Assembly: GCF_017348915.1 (NCBI RefSeq)
Contig: NZ_CP071383.1
Coordinates: 682,001 to 746,000, forward strand
Length of the DNA: 64,000 nt
Source: Leclercia pneumoniae
Lineage (GTDB): Bacteria; Pseudomonadota; Gammaproteobacteria; Enterobacterales; Enterobacteriaceae
Direction: 5' to 3'
The translations under genes and the position numbers were made by a program. A model generated the notes under the pieces. The model was given only the letters and a program-made list of their open reading frames with translations, was not told the DNA's origin and did no database searches. Positions 54,820-64,000 of this stretch are shown here, in pieces (position 1 is the first letter of the stretch; each line of letters starts with the position of its first letter).

Positions 54820-57483
54820 ATGTCAGAACGTCTCCAAAATGACGTGGATCCGATCGAAACTCGCGACTGGCTACAGGCGATCGAATCGGTCATCCGTGAA
54901 GAAGGTGTTGAGCGTGCTCAGTATCTGATTGATCAGCTGCTTTCTGAAGCTCGCAAAGGCGGCGTGAAAGTGGCTGCAGGTGCAGGGGCTAACAACTACG
55001 TAAACACGATTGCCGTCGAAGACGAACCGGAATACCCGGGCAATCTGGATCTGGAACGTCGTATCCGTTCTGCAATCCGCTGGAACGCCATCATGACCGT
55101 TCTGCGCGCATCCAAGAAAGACCTGGAACTGGGTGGCCACATGGCATCCTTCCAGTCTTCTGCCACCGTTTACGAAGTGTGCTTTAACCACTTCTTCCGT
55201 GCGGCCAACGAGAAAGACGGCGGCGACCTGGTGTACTTCCAGGGCCACATCTCTCCGGGCATCTATGCACGTGCCTTCCTGGAAGGTCGTCTGACTGAAG
55301 AGCAGATGAACAACTTCCGTCAGGAAGTTCACGGTAAAGGTCTGTCTTCTTACCCGCACCCTAAACTGATGCCTGAATTCTGGCAGTTCCCGACCGTATC
55401 CATGGGTCTGGGTCCAATCGGTGCGATCTATCAGGCTAAATTCCTGAAGTATCTGGAACACCGTGGTCTGAAAGACACCTCTGAGCAAACCGTTTACGCC
55501 TTCCTGGGCGACGGTGAGATGGATGAGCCAGAATCTAAAGGTGCGATTACCATCGCAACCCGTGAGAAGTTGGACAACCTGTGCTTCATCATCAACTGTA
55601 ACCTGCAGCGTCTGGATGGTCCGGTAACCGGCAACGGCAAGATCATCAACGAACTGGAAGGCATCTTCGCAGGTGCTGGCTGGAACGTGATTAAAGTCAT
55701 GTGGGGCGGTCGTTGGGATGAGCTGCTGCGTAAAGACACCAGCGGTAAACTGATCCAGCTGATGAACGAAACCGTTGACGGCGACTACCAGACCTTCAAA
55801 TCCAAAGACGGTGCCTACGTGCGTGAGCACTTCTTCGGCAAATACCCTGAAACTGCCGCACTGGTTGCAGACTGGACTGATGAGCAGATCTGGGCGCTGA
55901 ACCGTGGTGGTCACGATCCGAAGAAAGTCTACGCTGCACTGAAAAAAGCGCAGGAAACCAAAGGTAAAGCGACCGTCATCCTGGCCCACACCGTTAAAGG
56001 CTACGGCATGGGTGATACCGCTGAAGGTAAAAACATCGCTCACCAGGTTAAGAAAATGAACATGGACGGCGTGCGTTATATCCGCGACCGTTTCAACGTT
56101 CCAGTGACCGATGAGCAGGTTGAAAACCTCTCTTACATCACCTTCCCGGAAGGTTCTGAAGAGCACAAGTACCTGCACGAACGTCGTCAGGCGCTGAAAG
56201 GCTACCTGCCTGCTCGTCAGCCTAACTTCACCGAGAAACTCGAACTGCCTGCGCTGGAAGACTTCTCTCAGCTGCTGGAAGAGCAGAACAAAGAGATCTC
56301 TACCACCATCGCTTTCGTGCGTGCCCTGAACGTGATGCTGAAGAACAAGTCGATCAAAGATCGTCTGGTTCCAATCATCGCCGACGAAGCGCGTACTTTC
56401 GGTATGGAAGGTCTGTTCCGTCAGATCGGTATCTACAGCCCGAACGGCCAGCAGTACACCCCGCAGGACCGTGAGCAGGTTGCATACTACAAAGAAGACG
56501 AGAAAGGTCAGATCCTGCAGGAAGGTATCAACGAGCTGGGTGCAGGCGCGTCCTGGCTGGCTGCTGCGACCTCTTACAGCACCAACAACCTGCCGATGAT
56601 CCCGTTCTACATCTACTACTCCATGTTCGGTTTCCAGCGTATCGGTGACCTGTGCTGGCAGGCTGGCGACCAACAGGCTCGCGGCTTCCTGGTCGGTGGT
56701 ACTTCCGGTCGTACGACTCTGAACGGTGAAGGTCTGCAGCACGAAGATGGTCACAGCCACATTCAGTCTCTGACTATCCCTAACTGTATCTCTTACGACC
56801 CGTCTTACGCGTACGAAGTGGCAGTCATCATGCACGACGGTCTGACCCGTATGTACGGTGAAGCGCAAGAGAACATTTACTACTACATCACCACGCTGAA
56901 CGAAAACTACCACATGCCGGCTATGCCGGAAGGTGCCGAGGAAGGTATCCGTAAAGGTATCTACAAACTCGAAACCCTCGAAGGTAGCAAAGGTAAAGTT
57001 CAGCTGCTGGGCTCCGGTTCTATCCTGCGTCACGTTCGTGAAGCGGCTCAGATCCTGGCGAAAGACTACGGTGTGGGTTCCGATGTGTACAGCGTAACCT
57101 CCTTCACTGAACTGGCGCGTGATGGCCAGGATTGTGAACGCTGGAACATGCTGCACCCAATGGAAACTCCGCGCGTTCCGTACATCGCTCAGGTGATGAA
57201 CGATGCACCAGCGGTGGCATCTACTGACTATATGAAACTGTTCGCTGAGCAGGTTCGTACTTACGTACCAGCGGATGATTATCGCGTTCTGGGTACTGAC
57301 GGCTTCGGTCGTTCTGACAGCCGCGAAAACCTGCGTCACCACTTCGAAGTTGATGCTTCTTACGTGGTTGTAGCAGCCCTGGGCGAACTGGCTAAACGTG
57401 GCGAAATCGATAAGAAAGTGGTTGCGGATGCAATTACCAAATTCAACATCGATGCAGAAAAAGTTAACCCGCGTCTGGCGTAA
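54820..57483 (+). CDS. aceE: Pyruvate dehydrogenase E1 component AceE
   Basis: This thiamine-diphosphate-dependent homodimeric E1 decarboxylates pyruvate and acetylates the AceF lipoyl groups. The 887 residues match E. coli. The TPP motif begins [14 protein letters not shown] and ends with [14 protein letters not shown]; the N-terminal segment binds AceF. AAGGA upstream supports the ATG. aceF follows after 14 nt. The codons are the highly expressed type, which also produces a long open frame on the opposite strand. Confidence 0.98.
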   Translation: MSERLQNDVDPIETRDWLQAIESVIREEGVERAQYLIDQLLSEARKGGVKVAAGAGANNYVNTIAVEDEPEYPGNLDLERRIRSAIRWNAIMTVLRASKKDLELGGHMASFQSSATVYEVCFNHFFRAANEKDGGDLVYFQGHISPGIYARAFLEGRLTEEQMNNFRQEVHGKGLSSYPHPKLMPEFWQFPTVSMGLGPIGAIYQAKFLKYLEHRGLKDTSEQTVYAFLGDGEMDEPESKGAITIATREKLDNLCFIINCNLQRLDGPVTGNGKIINELEGIFAGAGWNVIKVMWGGRWDELLRKDTSGKLIQLMNETVDGDYQTFKSKDGAYVREHFFGKYPETAALVADWTDEQIWALNRGGHDPKKVYAALKKAQETKGKATVILAHTVKGYGMGDTAEGKNIAHQVKKMNMDGVRYIRDRFNVPVTDEQVENLSYITFPEGSEEHKYLHERRQALKGYLPARQPNFTEKLELPALEDFSQLLEEQNKEISTTIAFVRALNVMLKNKSIKDRLVPIIADEARTFGMEGLFRQIGIYSPNGQQYTPQDREQVAYYKEDEKGQILQEGINELGAGASWLAAATSYSTNNLPMIPFYIYYSMFGFQRIGDLCWQAGDQQARGFLVGGTSGRTTLNGEGLQHEDGHSHIQSLTIPNCISYDPSYAYEVAVIMHDGLTRMYGEAQENIYYYITTLNENYHMPAMPEGAEEGIRKGIYKLETLEGSKGKVQLLGSGSILRHVREAAQILAKDYGVGSDVYSVTSFTELARDGQDCERWNMLHPMETPRVPYIAQVMNDAPAVASTDYMKLFAEQVRTYVPADDYRVLGTDGFGRSDSRENLRHHFEVDASYVVVAALGELAKRGEIDKKVVADAITKFNIDAEKVNPRLA

Positions 57484-57497
57484 GAGGTAAAAGAATA

Positions 57498-59399
57498 ATG
57501 GCTATCGAAATCAATGTACCGGACATCGGAGCTGATGAAGTTGAAATCACCGAGATCCTGGTCAAAGTAGGCGACAAAGTTGAAGCTGAACAGTCGCTGA
57601 TCACCGTAGAGGGTGACAAAGCCTCTATGGAAGTCCCGTCTCCTCAGGCTGGCATCGTTAAAGAGATCAAAGTCTCTGTTGGCGATAAAACCGAGACCGG
57701 CAAACTGATCATGATTTTCGATTCCGCCGACGGTGCAGCTGATGCTGCACCTGCTAAGGCAGAAGAGAAGAAAGAAGCCGCTCCGGCTGCAGCACCTGCT
57801 GCTGCGGCAGCGAAAGACGTTAATGTGCCTGACATCGGCGGTGACGAAGTTGAAGTCACTGAAATCCTGGTGAAAGTGGGCGACAAAGTTGAAGCTGAAC
57901 AGTCCCTGATCACTGTAGAAGGCGACAAAGCCTCTATGGAAGTCCCGGCGCCGTTCGCGGGTACCGTTAAAGAGATCAAGATCAACACCGGTGACAAAGT
58001 CTCTACCGGCTCCCTGATCATGGTCTTTGAAGTGGCTGGCGCTGAAGGCGCGGCGGCTCCGGCGAAAGCCGAAGCGGCTCCGGCACAGGCGTCTGCACCA
58101 GCAGCGGCTGGCGGTGCGAAAGACGTTAACGTACCGGACATCGGCGGTGACGAAGTTGAAGTGACCGAAGTGATGGTAAAAGTGGGCGACAAAGTTGCCG
58201 CTGAACAGTCACTGATCACCGTTGAAGGCGACAAGGCTTCTATGGAAGTCCCTGCGCCGTTCGCCGGTACCGTTAAAGAGATCAAAATCAGCACCGGCGA
58301 CAAAGTCTCTACCGGTTCTCTGATCATGGTCTTCGAAGTAGAAGGCGCTGCACCTGCGGCCGCTCCGGCTGCCGCTGCTGCTCCAGCTCCGTCTGCTGCA
58401 CCGGCTCAGGCTGCTAAACCTGCTGCGGCCCCTGCTGCAAAAGCGGAAGGCAAATCTGAGTTCGCTGAAAACGACGCTTACGTCCACGCAACACCGCTGA
58501 TTCGTCGCCTGGCGCGCGAGTTCGGTGTGAACCTGGCGAAAGTGAAAGGGACCGGTCGTAAAGGTCGTATCCTGCGCGAAGACGTTCAGAGCTACGTGAA
58601 AGACGCGGTGAAACGCGCCGAAGCTGCACCTGCTGCAGCCGCTGGCGGCGGTATCCCGGGCATGCTGCCATGGCCAAAAGTGGACTTCAGCAAGTTCGGC
58701 GAAATCGAAGAAGTGGAACTGGGCCGTATCCAGAAAATCTCGGGTGCTAACCTGAGCCGTAACTGGGTGATGATCCCGCACGTTACTCACTTCGACAAGA
58801 CCGATATCACCGATCTGGAAGCGTTCCGTAAACAGCAGAACGCCGAAGCTGAGAAGCGTAAACTGGATGTGAAATTCACCCCAGTGGTCTTCATCATGAA
58901 AGCGGTTGCTGCGGCGCTGGAACAGATGCCTCGCTTCAACAGCTCCCTGTCTGAAGATGGCCAGAAGCTGACGCTGAAGAAATACATCAACATCGGTGTT
59001 GCGGTTGATACGCCAAATGGTCTGGTTGTTCCGGTCTTCAAAGACGTGAACAAGAAGAGCATTACCGAGCTGTCCCGTGAACTGACCACCATCTCCAAAA
59101 AAGCGCGTGATGGTAAGCTGACTGCCGGCGAAATGCAGGGCGGCTGCTTCACTATCTCCAGCATCGGCGGCCTGGGTACTACCCACTTCGCGCCGATTGT
59201 GAACGCGCCGGAAGTGGCGATCCTCGGTGTGTCCAAGTCGGCGATGGAGCCGGTGTGGAATGGTAAAGAGTTTGTGCCGCGTCTGATGATGCCAATCTCT
59301 CTCTCCTTCGACCACCGCGTGATCGACGGTGCTGATGGTGCGCGTTTCATCACCATCATCAACAACACCCTGAGCGACATTCGCCGCCTGGTGATGTAA
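57498..59399 (+). CDS. aceF: Dihydrolipoyl acetyltransferase E2 component AceF
   Basis: This E2 forms the core of the pyruvate dehydrogenase complex and transfers acetyl to CoA. The 633 residues (630 in E. coli) hold three lipoyl domains with lipoyl lysines at 41, 144 and 246 in GDKASMEV motifs, Ala/Pro-rich linkers, a peripheral subunit-binding domain (about 329-366) and the catalytic domain, with His606 and Asp610 in [10 protein letters not shown]. Lipoyl domains 2 and 3 are nearly identical. Confidence 0.98.
   Translation: MAIEINVPDIGADEVEITEILVKVGDKVEAEQSLITVEGDKASMEVPSPQAGIVKEIKVSVGDKTETGKLIMIFDSADGAADAAPAKAEEKKEAAPAAAPAAAAAKDVNVPDIGGDEVEVTEILVKVGDKVEAEQSLITVEGDKASMEVPAPFAGTVKEIKINTGDKVSTGSLIMVFEVAGAEGAAAPAKAEAAPAQASAPAAAGGAKDVNVPDIGGDEVEVTEVMVKVGDKVAAEQSLITVEGDKASMEVPAPFAGTVKEIKISTGDKVSTGSLIMVFEVEGAAPAAAPAAAAAPAPSAAPAQAAKPAAAPAAKAEGKSEFAENDAYVHATPLIRRLAREFGVNLAKVKGTGRKGRILREDVQSYVKDAVKRAEAAPAAAAGGGIPGMLPWPKVDFSKFGEIEEVELGRIQKISGANLSRNWVMIPHVTHFDKTDITDLEAFRKQQNAEAEKRKLDVKFTPVVFIMKAVAAALEQMPRFNSSLSEDGQKLTLKKYINIGVAVDTPNGLVVPVFKDVNKKSITELSRELTTISKKARDGKLTAGEMQGGCFTISSIGGLGTTHFAPIVNAPEVAILGVSKSAMEPVWNGKEFVPRLMMPISLSFDHRVIDGADGARFITIINNTLSDIRRLVM
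57813..58343 (+). repeat. Internal tandem lipoyl-domain duplication in aceF
   Basis: Codons 106-180 (57813-58037) and 208-282 (58119-58343) encode almost identical lipoyl domains differing at only a few residues (for example EIL/EVM, VEAE/VAAE, INTG/ISTG). The first domain (57498-57737) is more diverged. The similarity suggests recent duplication or gene conversion. Confidence 0.85.
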
Positions 59400-59402
59400 T
59401 CG

Positions 59403-59430
59403 AAAAGCCGGCCAGTCGGCCGGCTTTTTT
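59403..59430 (+). terminator. aceF terminator
   Basis: GCCGGCC (59407-59413) pairs with GGCCGGC (59418-59424), followed by TTTTTT, directly after the aceF stop. It separates aceEF from lpd, which has its own promoter. Confidence 0.92.
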
Positions 59431-59492
59431 CTGGTAACCTCGGCGCGTCAGCAAGGTTACTGCGAAAGCGAGAATTCATGAGCCGTTTGTTG

Positions 59493-59521
59493 TTTCAAAA
59501 TTGTTAACAATTTTGTAAAAT
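59493..59521 (+). promoter_or_regulatory. lpd promoter
   Basis: TTTCAA (59493-59498) and TAAAAT (59516-59521) are 17 bp apart across a TTGTTAACAA palindrome. The sequence around the -10 closely resembles the E. coli lpd promoter. It would give a leader of about 45 nt. Confidence 0.65.
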
Positions 59522-59573
59522 ACGGGCGGATAGAACGACCCGGTGGACGACGGGTATAAATTAAGAGGTCATG

Positions 59574-60998
59574 ATGAGCACAGAAATCAAAACTCAGGTC
59601 GTAGTACTTGGGGCAGGCCCGGCAGGTTATTCCGCAGCATTCCGCGCGGCGGATTTAGGTCTGGAAACCGTCATCGTAGAACGTTACAACACCCTTGGCG
59701 GTGTTTGTCTGAACGTCGGCTGTATCCCTTCTAAAGCGTTGCTGCACGTAGCGAAAGTTATCGAAGAAGCCAAAGCACTGGCTGAACACGGTATTGTCTT
59801 CGGCGAGCCGAAAACTGACATCGACAAAATTCGTACCTGGAAAGAGAAAGTTATCACTCAGCTGACCGGCGGTCTGGCGGGTATGGCCAAAGGCCGTAAA
59901 GTGAAAGTGGTAAACGGTCTGGGTAAATTCACCGGCGCGAACACCCTGGAAGTGGAAGGCGAGAACGGTAAAACCGTGATCAACTTCGACAACGCGATCA
60001 TCGCCGCGGGTTCTCGTCCAATTGAACTGCCGTTCATTCCACATGAAGATCCACGCGTGTGGGACTCTACCGATGCGCTGGAGCTGAAAGAAGTACCTAA
60101 GCGCCTGCTGGTTATGGGTGGCGGTATCATCGGTCTGGAAATGGGTACTGTGTACCACGCGCTGGGTTCAGAGATTGACGTGGTTGAAATGTTCGACCAG
60201 GTTATCCCGGCTGCAGACAAAGACATCGTTAAAGTCTTCACCAAGCGCATCAGCAAGAAGTTCAACCTGATGCTGGAAACCAAAGTGACTGCCGTTGAAG
60301 CGAAAGAAGACGGTATTTACGTTTCCATGGAAGGCAAAAAAGCCCCTGCTGAACCACAGCGTTACGACGCCGTGCTGGTGGCAATCGGCCGTGTGCCGAA
60401 CGGTAAAAACCTCGACGCGGGCAAAGCTGGCGTGGAAGTGGACGACCGTGGCTTCATCCGCGTTGACAAGCAGCTGCGTACCAACGTGCCGCACATCTTT
60501 GCTATCGGCGACATCGTCGGTCAGCCAATGCTGGCGCACAAAGGTGTTCACGAAGGTCACGTTGCCGCGGAAGTTATCGCTGGCATGAAGCACTACTTCG
60601 ATCCAAAAGTAATCCCATCTATCGCCTACACTGAGCCAGAAGTTGCCTGGGTTGGTCTGACTGAGAAAGAAGCGAAAGAGAAAGGCATCAGCTACGAAAC
60701 CGCCACCTTCCCGTGGGCTGCTTCTGGCCGTGCTATCGCTTCCGACTGCGCAGACGGTATGACCAAGCTGATCTTCGACAAAGAATCTCACCGTGTGATC
60801 GGTGGTGCGATTGTCGGCACCAACGGCGGCGAGCTGCTGGGCGAAATCGGCCTGGCGATCGAAATGGGCTGTGACGCTGAAGACATCGCGCTGACCATCC
60901 ACGCTCACCCAACTCTGCACGAGTCCGTGGGCCTGGCGGCAGAAGTGTTTGAAGGTAGCATCACCGACCTGCCAAACGCTAAAGCGAAGAAGAAGTAA
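59574..60998 (+). CDS. lpd: Dihydrolipoamide dehydrogenase E3 Lpd
   Basis: This FAD enzyme reoxidises lipoyl groups in the pyruvate and 2-oxoglutarate dehydrogenase complexes and the glycine cleavage system. From the second of two adjacent ATGs it has 474 residues as in E. coli. FAD motif VVVLGAGPAGYSAA, redox-active disulfide CLNVGC, NAD motif MGGGIIGLEMG and catalytic HAHPTLHE are intact. AGAGGT supports the start. It follows its own promoter. Confidence 0.98.
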   Translation: MSTEIKTQVVVLGAGPAGYSAAFRAADLGLETVIVERYNTLGGVCLNVGCIPSKALLHVAKVIEEAKALAEHGIVFGEPKTDIDKIRTWKEKVITQLTGGLAGMAKGRKVKVVNGLGKFTGANTLEVEGENGKTVINFDNAIIAAGSRPIELPFIPHEDPRVWDSTDALELKEVPKRLLVMGGGIIGLEMGTVYHALGSEIDVVEMFDQVIPAADKDIVKVFTKRISKKFNLMLETKVTAVEAKEDGIYVSMEGKKAPAEPQRYDAVLVAIGRVPNGKNLDAGKAGVEVDDRGFIRVDKQLRTNVPHIFAIGDIVGQPMLAHKGVHEGHVAAEVIAGMKHYFDPKVIPSIAYTEPEVAWVGLTEKEAKEKGISYETATFPWAASGRAIASDCADGMTKLIFDKESHRVIGGAIVGTNGGELLGEIGLAIEMGCDAEDIALTIHAHPTLHESVGLAAEVFEGSITDLPNAKAKKK

Positions 60999-61016
60999 GT
61001 TCTTCCTGAATGCGAA

Positions 61017-61043
61017 ACGCCTCCTCCGGAGGCGTTTTTTTTT
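61017..61043 (+). terminator. lpd terminator
   Basis: ACGCCTCC (61017-61024) pairs with GGAGGCGT (61028-61035), followed by nine T. It also separates lpd from the convergent DUF2950 gene. Confidence 0.92.
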
Positions 61044-61047
61044 GCCT

Positions 61048-61842
61048 TTAGTCCGGGGCGACAGGCTGCCAGGTTTTATCCGGGCGATAGGCGGTCAATG
61101 CCTGCGCTTTCTGGGCTGAATCAGGGCCTAAGTTAGTTTGATACACCCTATCATCCTGATTAATCACGAAGCTCATCACCCCTGTCTGACCGTATACAAC
61201 CGGCCAGGCTATCATGGCAAAGCCTTTTCCCTCCGGCAAAATGCGGAACCGATATCCATTATAGCCCGCACCGGATGTAGTTGGGCTAAATGCCGGGCCG
61301 AGCGGGCTGGGCGCTTCTCCGGGGGCGGCGGGCCAGTAGAGGCCATCCTTCTTCCCCTCTGTGCTGACAATTTTGTCGGCGTAACGTTGAGTGACTGCAA
61401 AATAGCGTTGCTGGGCATCTACGTAGGCGTGCAGCGCATCTATCGCGGCCAGTTCATTGCGGCCAATCTCGCGGGTCAGGATCGCTTCTGCCGCCTCTTT
61501 GATGTCAAATTGCCAGCCAGAAGCGGTTCTCATCACGGGTATCGGTAATTGCCAGTCGTGGCTCCCCACCATCAGGTGTGCGGTATCGCCGTTGACCACC
61601 GTGTTATGACGGACTTTCCAGTCGCGCATGAAGCGATCGACAGCCCCGGGATCGGCCCCTTCCGGCGGTAAGATATCGCGCCAGTTTCCCCCCAGCAGGC
61701 TACTCATCGCCTTTTCATTTTGCTCACTGATGGCCGTTGCCAGCGCATCGGTCGCTTGCTCTGGCGTGCTGAAAGATTGCTGCGCCAGCGCGGCGGTCGA
61801 AAGCAGGCATATCGCCATTCCGCAGAGTAATTTATTTTTCAT
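61048..61842 (-). CDS. DUF2950 family periplasmic protein
   Basis: The 264-residue protein of the uncharacterised DUF2950 family begins MKNKLLCGMAICLLSTAALA, a signal peptide cleaved before QQSFSTPEQATDAL. AGGGAG 5 nt upstream of the ATG at 61842 supports this start; an upstream ATG at 61944 lies inside yacH. Conserved-looking stretches are GLYWPAAPGEAPSPLGP and GYRFRILPEGKGFAMIAWP. It follows yacH by 10 nt, so the two are probably one operon and act together in the envelope. E. coli K-12 lacks it here. Confidence 0.85.
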   Translation of the reverse strand: MKNKLLCGMAICLLSTAALAQQSFSTPEQATDALATAISEQNEKAMSSLLGGNWRDILPPEGADPGAVDRFMRDWKVRHNTVVNGDTAHLMVGSHDWQLPIPVMRTASGWQFDIKEAAEAILTREIGRNELAAIDALHAYVDAQQRYFAVTQRYADKIVSTEGKKDGLYWPAAPGEAPSPLGPAFSPTTSGAGYNGYRFRILPEGKGFAMIAWPVVYGQTGVMSFVINQDDRVYQTNLGPDSAQKAQALTAYRPDKTWQPVAPD

Positions 61843-61852
61843 GTCGGCTCCC

Positions 61853-63370
61853 TTAGCGGTGAAGGAATTCACGATGTTCAGCATGTCCGGCTGGCATCTC
61901 ACGGGGTTGATGTTGGCGAGTCGCCAGTTGTCGGCTCTGCGCACCGCGCTGCTGCTGGGCCTGCCAGTTAGCGGAGCGGCTGTCGTTACCGCTCAGCGCA
62001 TTGGCGCGGTTCTGGTTGATGCGCTGCTGAACATCACGTTGCTGCCCGGAGTGTGAAACCCGATTTTCGGGGCTGCGTGCCAGGGGCTCGCGGCGCGCAT
62101 GTTGCGCCGTTTGATGACCGCTGTCGTAGCCACGGTAGTTGTTGCGCCGGGAGATCTGCCTGAGCTGTTCCGTAGACGCCTGGCGCTGCGCGTCCCGGGT
62201 GGCTGGTCGCACGGTCTGCGCAAGGGTTTTGCCGGTCGATTTCTCCATCTGGTTCAGGGCTGCCTGACGCTGACCCTCCCTGTTGACCGGTTTTTGCTGT
62301 GTCGAACTCAGCCCGGCAGTCGCGTGGGTGGAGTGAAAACGATCGCTGAGCTGGCTGGTAGGATAGGGTATCCCCTCCCGATAGGCCGGATTATGTTGCC
62401 AGCGACGGCTGGCGTCCGTCAGGTGCTGTCCGCTGATTTTGTTGAAATTATTAACGTTGATATTGATGTTGTTATCACCGTTGCGGTTATAGCCGCCGTG
62501 ATGATCCCAGTCATCATCGTGATGATGGTGATCCCAGTCGTCATCCCAGTTGATATTGCTGAAGAGGGCATAGGTGGTCGCCACGCCCAGGCTGAAGCCT
62601 AAACCTTTCACCAGGCTGTTAGTGAACTGCTCGCCGGGGGAAGGGGGTAAATAGACCGGCGGATAAGCGCTGTTGGGCCAGGTGCCATACAGAGTGTTGG
62701 GATTATAGGTTGGAACATACACGACCTGCGGGTCGGCCGATTCAATCTTAATCACCGTTGGGCTTGCGGTGGGTGTGGCTATCTGGCTGGCGGCCGTTGT
62801 CGCCGGGGCCGATTTTGTCACTGTGGTGACTTTTTGCTGTGGTGTCGATTGTAATGCTCCGGCCTGTTGCGCCAGTAAACGCAGGCGTTGCACCGAGTCC
62901 ATCACATCTTTCGGTTGTGCAAGAAACGCATCGCCCAGGTTTTGTACCCAGGGCGGGTTTTCACCCATCAGGGACATGAGCTGTGGAAATGCCACCAGCG
63001 ATTTTACTGACGGGTCCCACGGTTGCGCAGCAACGGCCCGAATAGCTGCATCGCCCTGCATTCTGGGATTGTCTTTTGACCATTGCGCCGCCTGCAGGAC
63101 ATTGGTCGGATAGGTCGAGGCCATCAAAATTTGCGACAGCAGGGCATCCGGGTAGAGCGCGATGGGGGCAACCCACTGATCGATCTGCGCGGCTGTGAAG
63201 GCTGGCGCAACGACGGGATCGGTGACAGGGGCCGCAGGTTGTGCCGCTGTGGGTTGTGCTGCTGGTGCTGGTGGGGTTGTGCGGCTGTTAACGAACATCG
63301 CGCCTGAGGCGGCGAACAGCCCGGCACTGCACAGAAGGACAAGCAGAGGGGGCTTAAAGGGCATCTTCAT
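61853..63370 (-). CDS. yacH: DUF3300 family protein YacH
   Basis: The 505 residues compare with 617 in E. coli YacH, of unknown function. An N-terminal signal or anchor segment (about 8-27) and an Ala/Pro-rich stretch lead to the DUF3300 domain (about 55-240), with QIDQWVAPIALYPDALLSQ and YPPVYLPPSPGEQ. Then come an Asp/His cluster (WDDDWDHHHHDDDWDHH, about 275-291) and an Asn/Ile repeat, which suggest metal binding. The Arg/Gln-rich tail is shorter than in K-12. GGAG supports the ATG. Confidence 0.88.
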   Translation of the reverse strand: MKMPFKPPLLVLLCSAGLFAASGAMFVNSRTTPPAPAAQPTAAQPAAPVTDPVVAPAFTAAQIDQWVAPIALYPDALLSQILMASTYPTNVLQAAQWSKDNPRMQGDAAIRAVAAQPWDPSVKSLVAFPQLMSLMGENPPWVQNLGDAFLAQPKDVMDSVQRLRLLAQQAGALQSTPQQKVTTVTKSAPATTAASQIATPTASPTVIKIESADPQVVYVPTYNPNTLYGTWPNSAYPPVYLPPSPGEQFTNSLVKGLGFSLGVATTYALFSNINWDDDWDHHHHDDDWDHHGGYNRNGDNNININVNNFNKISGQHLTDASRRWQHNPAYREGIPYPTSQLSDRFHSTHATAGLSSTQQKPVNREGQRQAALNQMEKSTGKTLAQTVRPATRDAQRQASTEQLRQISRRNNYRGYDSGHQTAQHARREPLARSPENRVSHSGQQRDVQQRINQNRANALSGNDSRSANWQAQQQRGAQSRQLATRQHQPREMPAGHAEHREFLHR

Positions 63371-63547
63371 AATATGACTCCAACGAGACCAGCGCTGTGT
63401 CGCGCGGCGTTACGGTTGGCGCGAGTATTATTCACCCGCCTTTTTACTTTTTGACTTTTATTGGTAATGGCCCGGTACATCCGGATAAAGAGTGTGAGTA
63501 TTTATTACGCATTGATAATGAATGGCAGGGTTATAGGGAAAATCAGA

Positions 63548-63569
63548 TGGCCGCTCTGGCGAGCGGCCA
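63548..63569 (-). terminator. Hairpin after the 38-codon ORF
   Basis: TGGCCGCTC pairs with GAGCGGCCA (9 bp, 4-nt loop). On the minus strand it begins 4 nt after the small-ORF stop and is followed by TCTGATTTTCC, an imperfect T-run. Confidence 0.55.
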
Positions 63570-63573
63570 ACAG

Positions 63574-63690
63574 CTAGTTGCCGAGGTTAACAACAAACAG
63601 CACCGTGATGTCGGATATGCTCCAGCCACCGTGCAGTGCGGTAAGCAGTAAACCGGTCACAACGATCAGCGCATAAATTCGCATCTCCAT
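63574..63690 (-). CDS. Possible small hydrophobic protein (38 aa), unknown
   Basis: From the ATG at 63690 it reads MEMRIYALIVVTGLLLTALH then GGWSISDITVLFVVNLGN. It has one likely membrane segment (residues 5-20) and a second hydrophobic stretch (28-36). GGGA lies 10 nt upstream, a modest ribosome-binding site. A strong hairpin follows the stop. I do not recognise it; it could be a small membrane protein, a type I toxin-like peptide or chance. Confidence 0.4.
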   Translation of the reverse strand: MEMRIYALIVVTGLLLTALHGGWSISDITVLFVVNLGN

Positions 63691-64000
63691 TGCGTGCGTT
63701 CCCATTCAGGCTACGCGGGTTCATTCTTCACCGGGAAAGGCAGAACCAGGCAAATTGGGGTTTTGCCACGTAGAGGAAGGAACTGCTCCCGGGCCCGGTG
63801 ACTGGTTGCTACACCAGCGAAGCAGGCCGTGGAAAAGCGTAGTGGATTTAAAGGATGTGAAGAGGAGAAAAACAGCGTTTACATAGGGTTTCATCGAAAA
63901 CGGGAAGGCGCCGCGCAGAATAAAAAAATCACCTTGCAAGTCGATATGAAGGGGAGCAATATTCTCTGCGTTGGGGTTTTGCCGCAAATCTGCCAGCCCG

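Larger units (their letters stand above)
63371..64000. other. Region downstream of lpd-yacH without a confident gene
   Basis: The last 630 bp contain the yacH promoter area, a possible 38-codon ORF with a hairpin (63548-63690), and two copies of TTGGGGTTTTGCC (63756-63768 and 63971-63983). Open frames at 63397-63651 and 63721-63987 show no recognisable domain, so I do not call them. In E. coli acnB comes next, beyond this window. Confidence 0.5.

Noticed and set aside
54871-57342. An 823-codon open frame on the minus strand opposite aceE
   Set aside because: It lies entirely antisense to aceE, a highly expressed gene whose strong codon bias removes stop codons from that antisense frame. The product is low-complexity, rich in Phe, Val and Thr, and resembles no family. 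Similar antisense frames lie opposite aceF, lpd and secA.
57498-58343. Repeated DNA in aceF considered as a mobile or CRISPR-like array
   Set aside because: The repeats are in frame and encode lipoyl domains with the GDKASMEV lysine motif, the known architecture of enterobacterial E2.
59400-59573. ERIC/IRU-type repeat in the aceF-lpd spacer
   Set aside because: The spacer is only 174 bp, filled by the aceF terminator and the lpd promoter; no ERIC core sequence is present.
63397-63651. An 84-codon plus-strand frame downstream of yacH
   Set aside because: No ribosome-binding site or recognisable domain; it runs opposite the hydrophobic small ORF and through the hairpin, so at most one is real, and the hydrophobic one has better context.
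63721-63987. An 88-codon minus-strand frame at the right edge
   Set aside because: It has a hydrophobic patch but no family resemblance and no clear ribosome-binding site, and it spans both copies of the 13-bp repeat. It is probably chance in a control region.

Overview
The window is an uninterrupted stretch of enterobacterial chromosome. It starts in the last codons of araC and follows the E. coli K-12 minutes 1-3 gene order: yabI, thiQPB, sgrR, sgrS/sgrT, setA, leuDCBA-leuL, leuO, ilvIH, cra, the complete dcw cluster (mraZ to ftsZ), lpxC, secM-secA, mutT, yacG-zapD-coaE, guaC, hofC-hofB-ppdD, nadC, ampDE, aroP, pdhR-aceEF-lpd and yacH. Protein lengths and sequences are close to those of E. 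coli but not identical. Several accessory genes are absent from E. coli K-12 at these sites. Together this suggests a member of the Enterobacter/Leclercia/Lelliottia/Klebsiella side of the Enterobacteriaceae. The genus is an inference; no 16S gene is present.

Layout. 0-4.3 kb: araC 3' end, the DedA protein YabI, and the thiamine ABC importer thiBPQ under a TPP riboswitch. 4.3-7.5 kb: the sugar-phosphate stress module, with regulator SgrR, dual-function RNA SgrS encoding SgrT, and efflux pump SetA. 7.5-8.3 kb: an AT-rich islet with a small lipoprotein. 8.3-13.3 kb: leucine operon with leader peptide and attenuator. 13.3-18.6 kb: LeuO, acetohydroxy acid synthase III (IlvIH) and Cra. 19-36 kb: dcw cluster, one strand, many 1-14 nt overlaps, covering peptidoglycan precursor synthesis and the divisome. 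36-41 kb: LpxC, the SecM arrest peptide, SecA and MutT. 41-48 kb: YacG, ZapD, CoaE, GuaC, the type IV pilus genes ppdD-hofB-hofC and NadC. 48-53.4 kb: AmpD/AmpE, a GH43 glycosidase plus GPH sugar transporter inserted between ampE and aroP, then AroP. 53.4-61 kb: pyruvate dehydrogenase operon with its PdhR operator. 61-64 kb: a DUF2950 and a DUF3300 (YacH) protein, then about 630 bp with only a possible 38-residue hydrophobic peptide.

The genes are almost all core metabolism and cell envelope. The clearest anomaly is a TAA stop replacing codon 47 of hofB, the pilus assembly ATPase, in an otherwise full-length gene. Other points of interest are the two accessory insertions, a nearly perfect 22-bp hairpin in the pdhR-aceE leader, an enlarged SgrT, and a few unassigned small ORFs. 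I found no tRNA, rRNA, CRISPR array, insertion sequence or prophage, and nothing that I would call a clearly new biological system.
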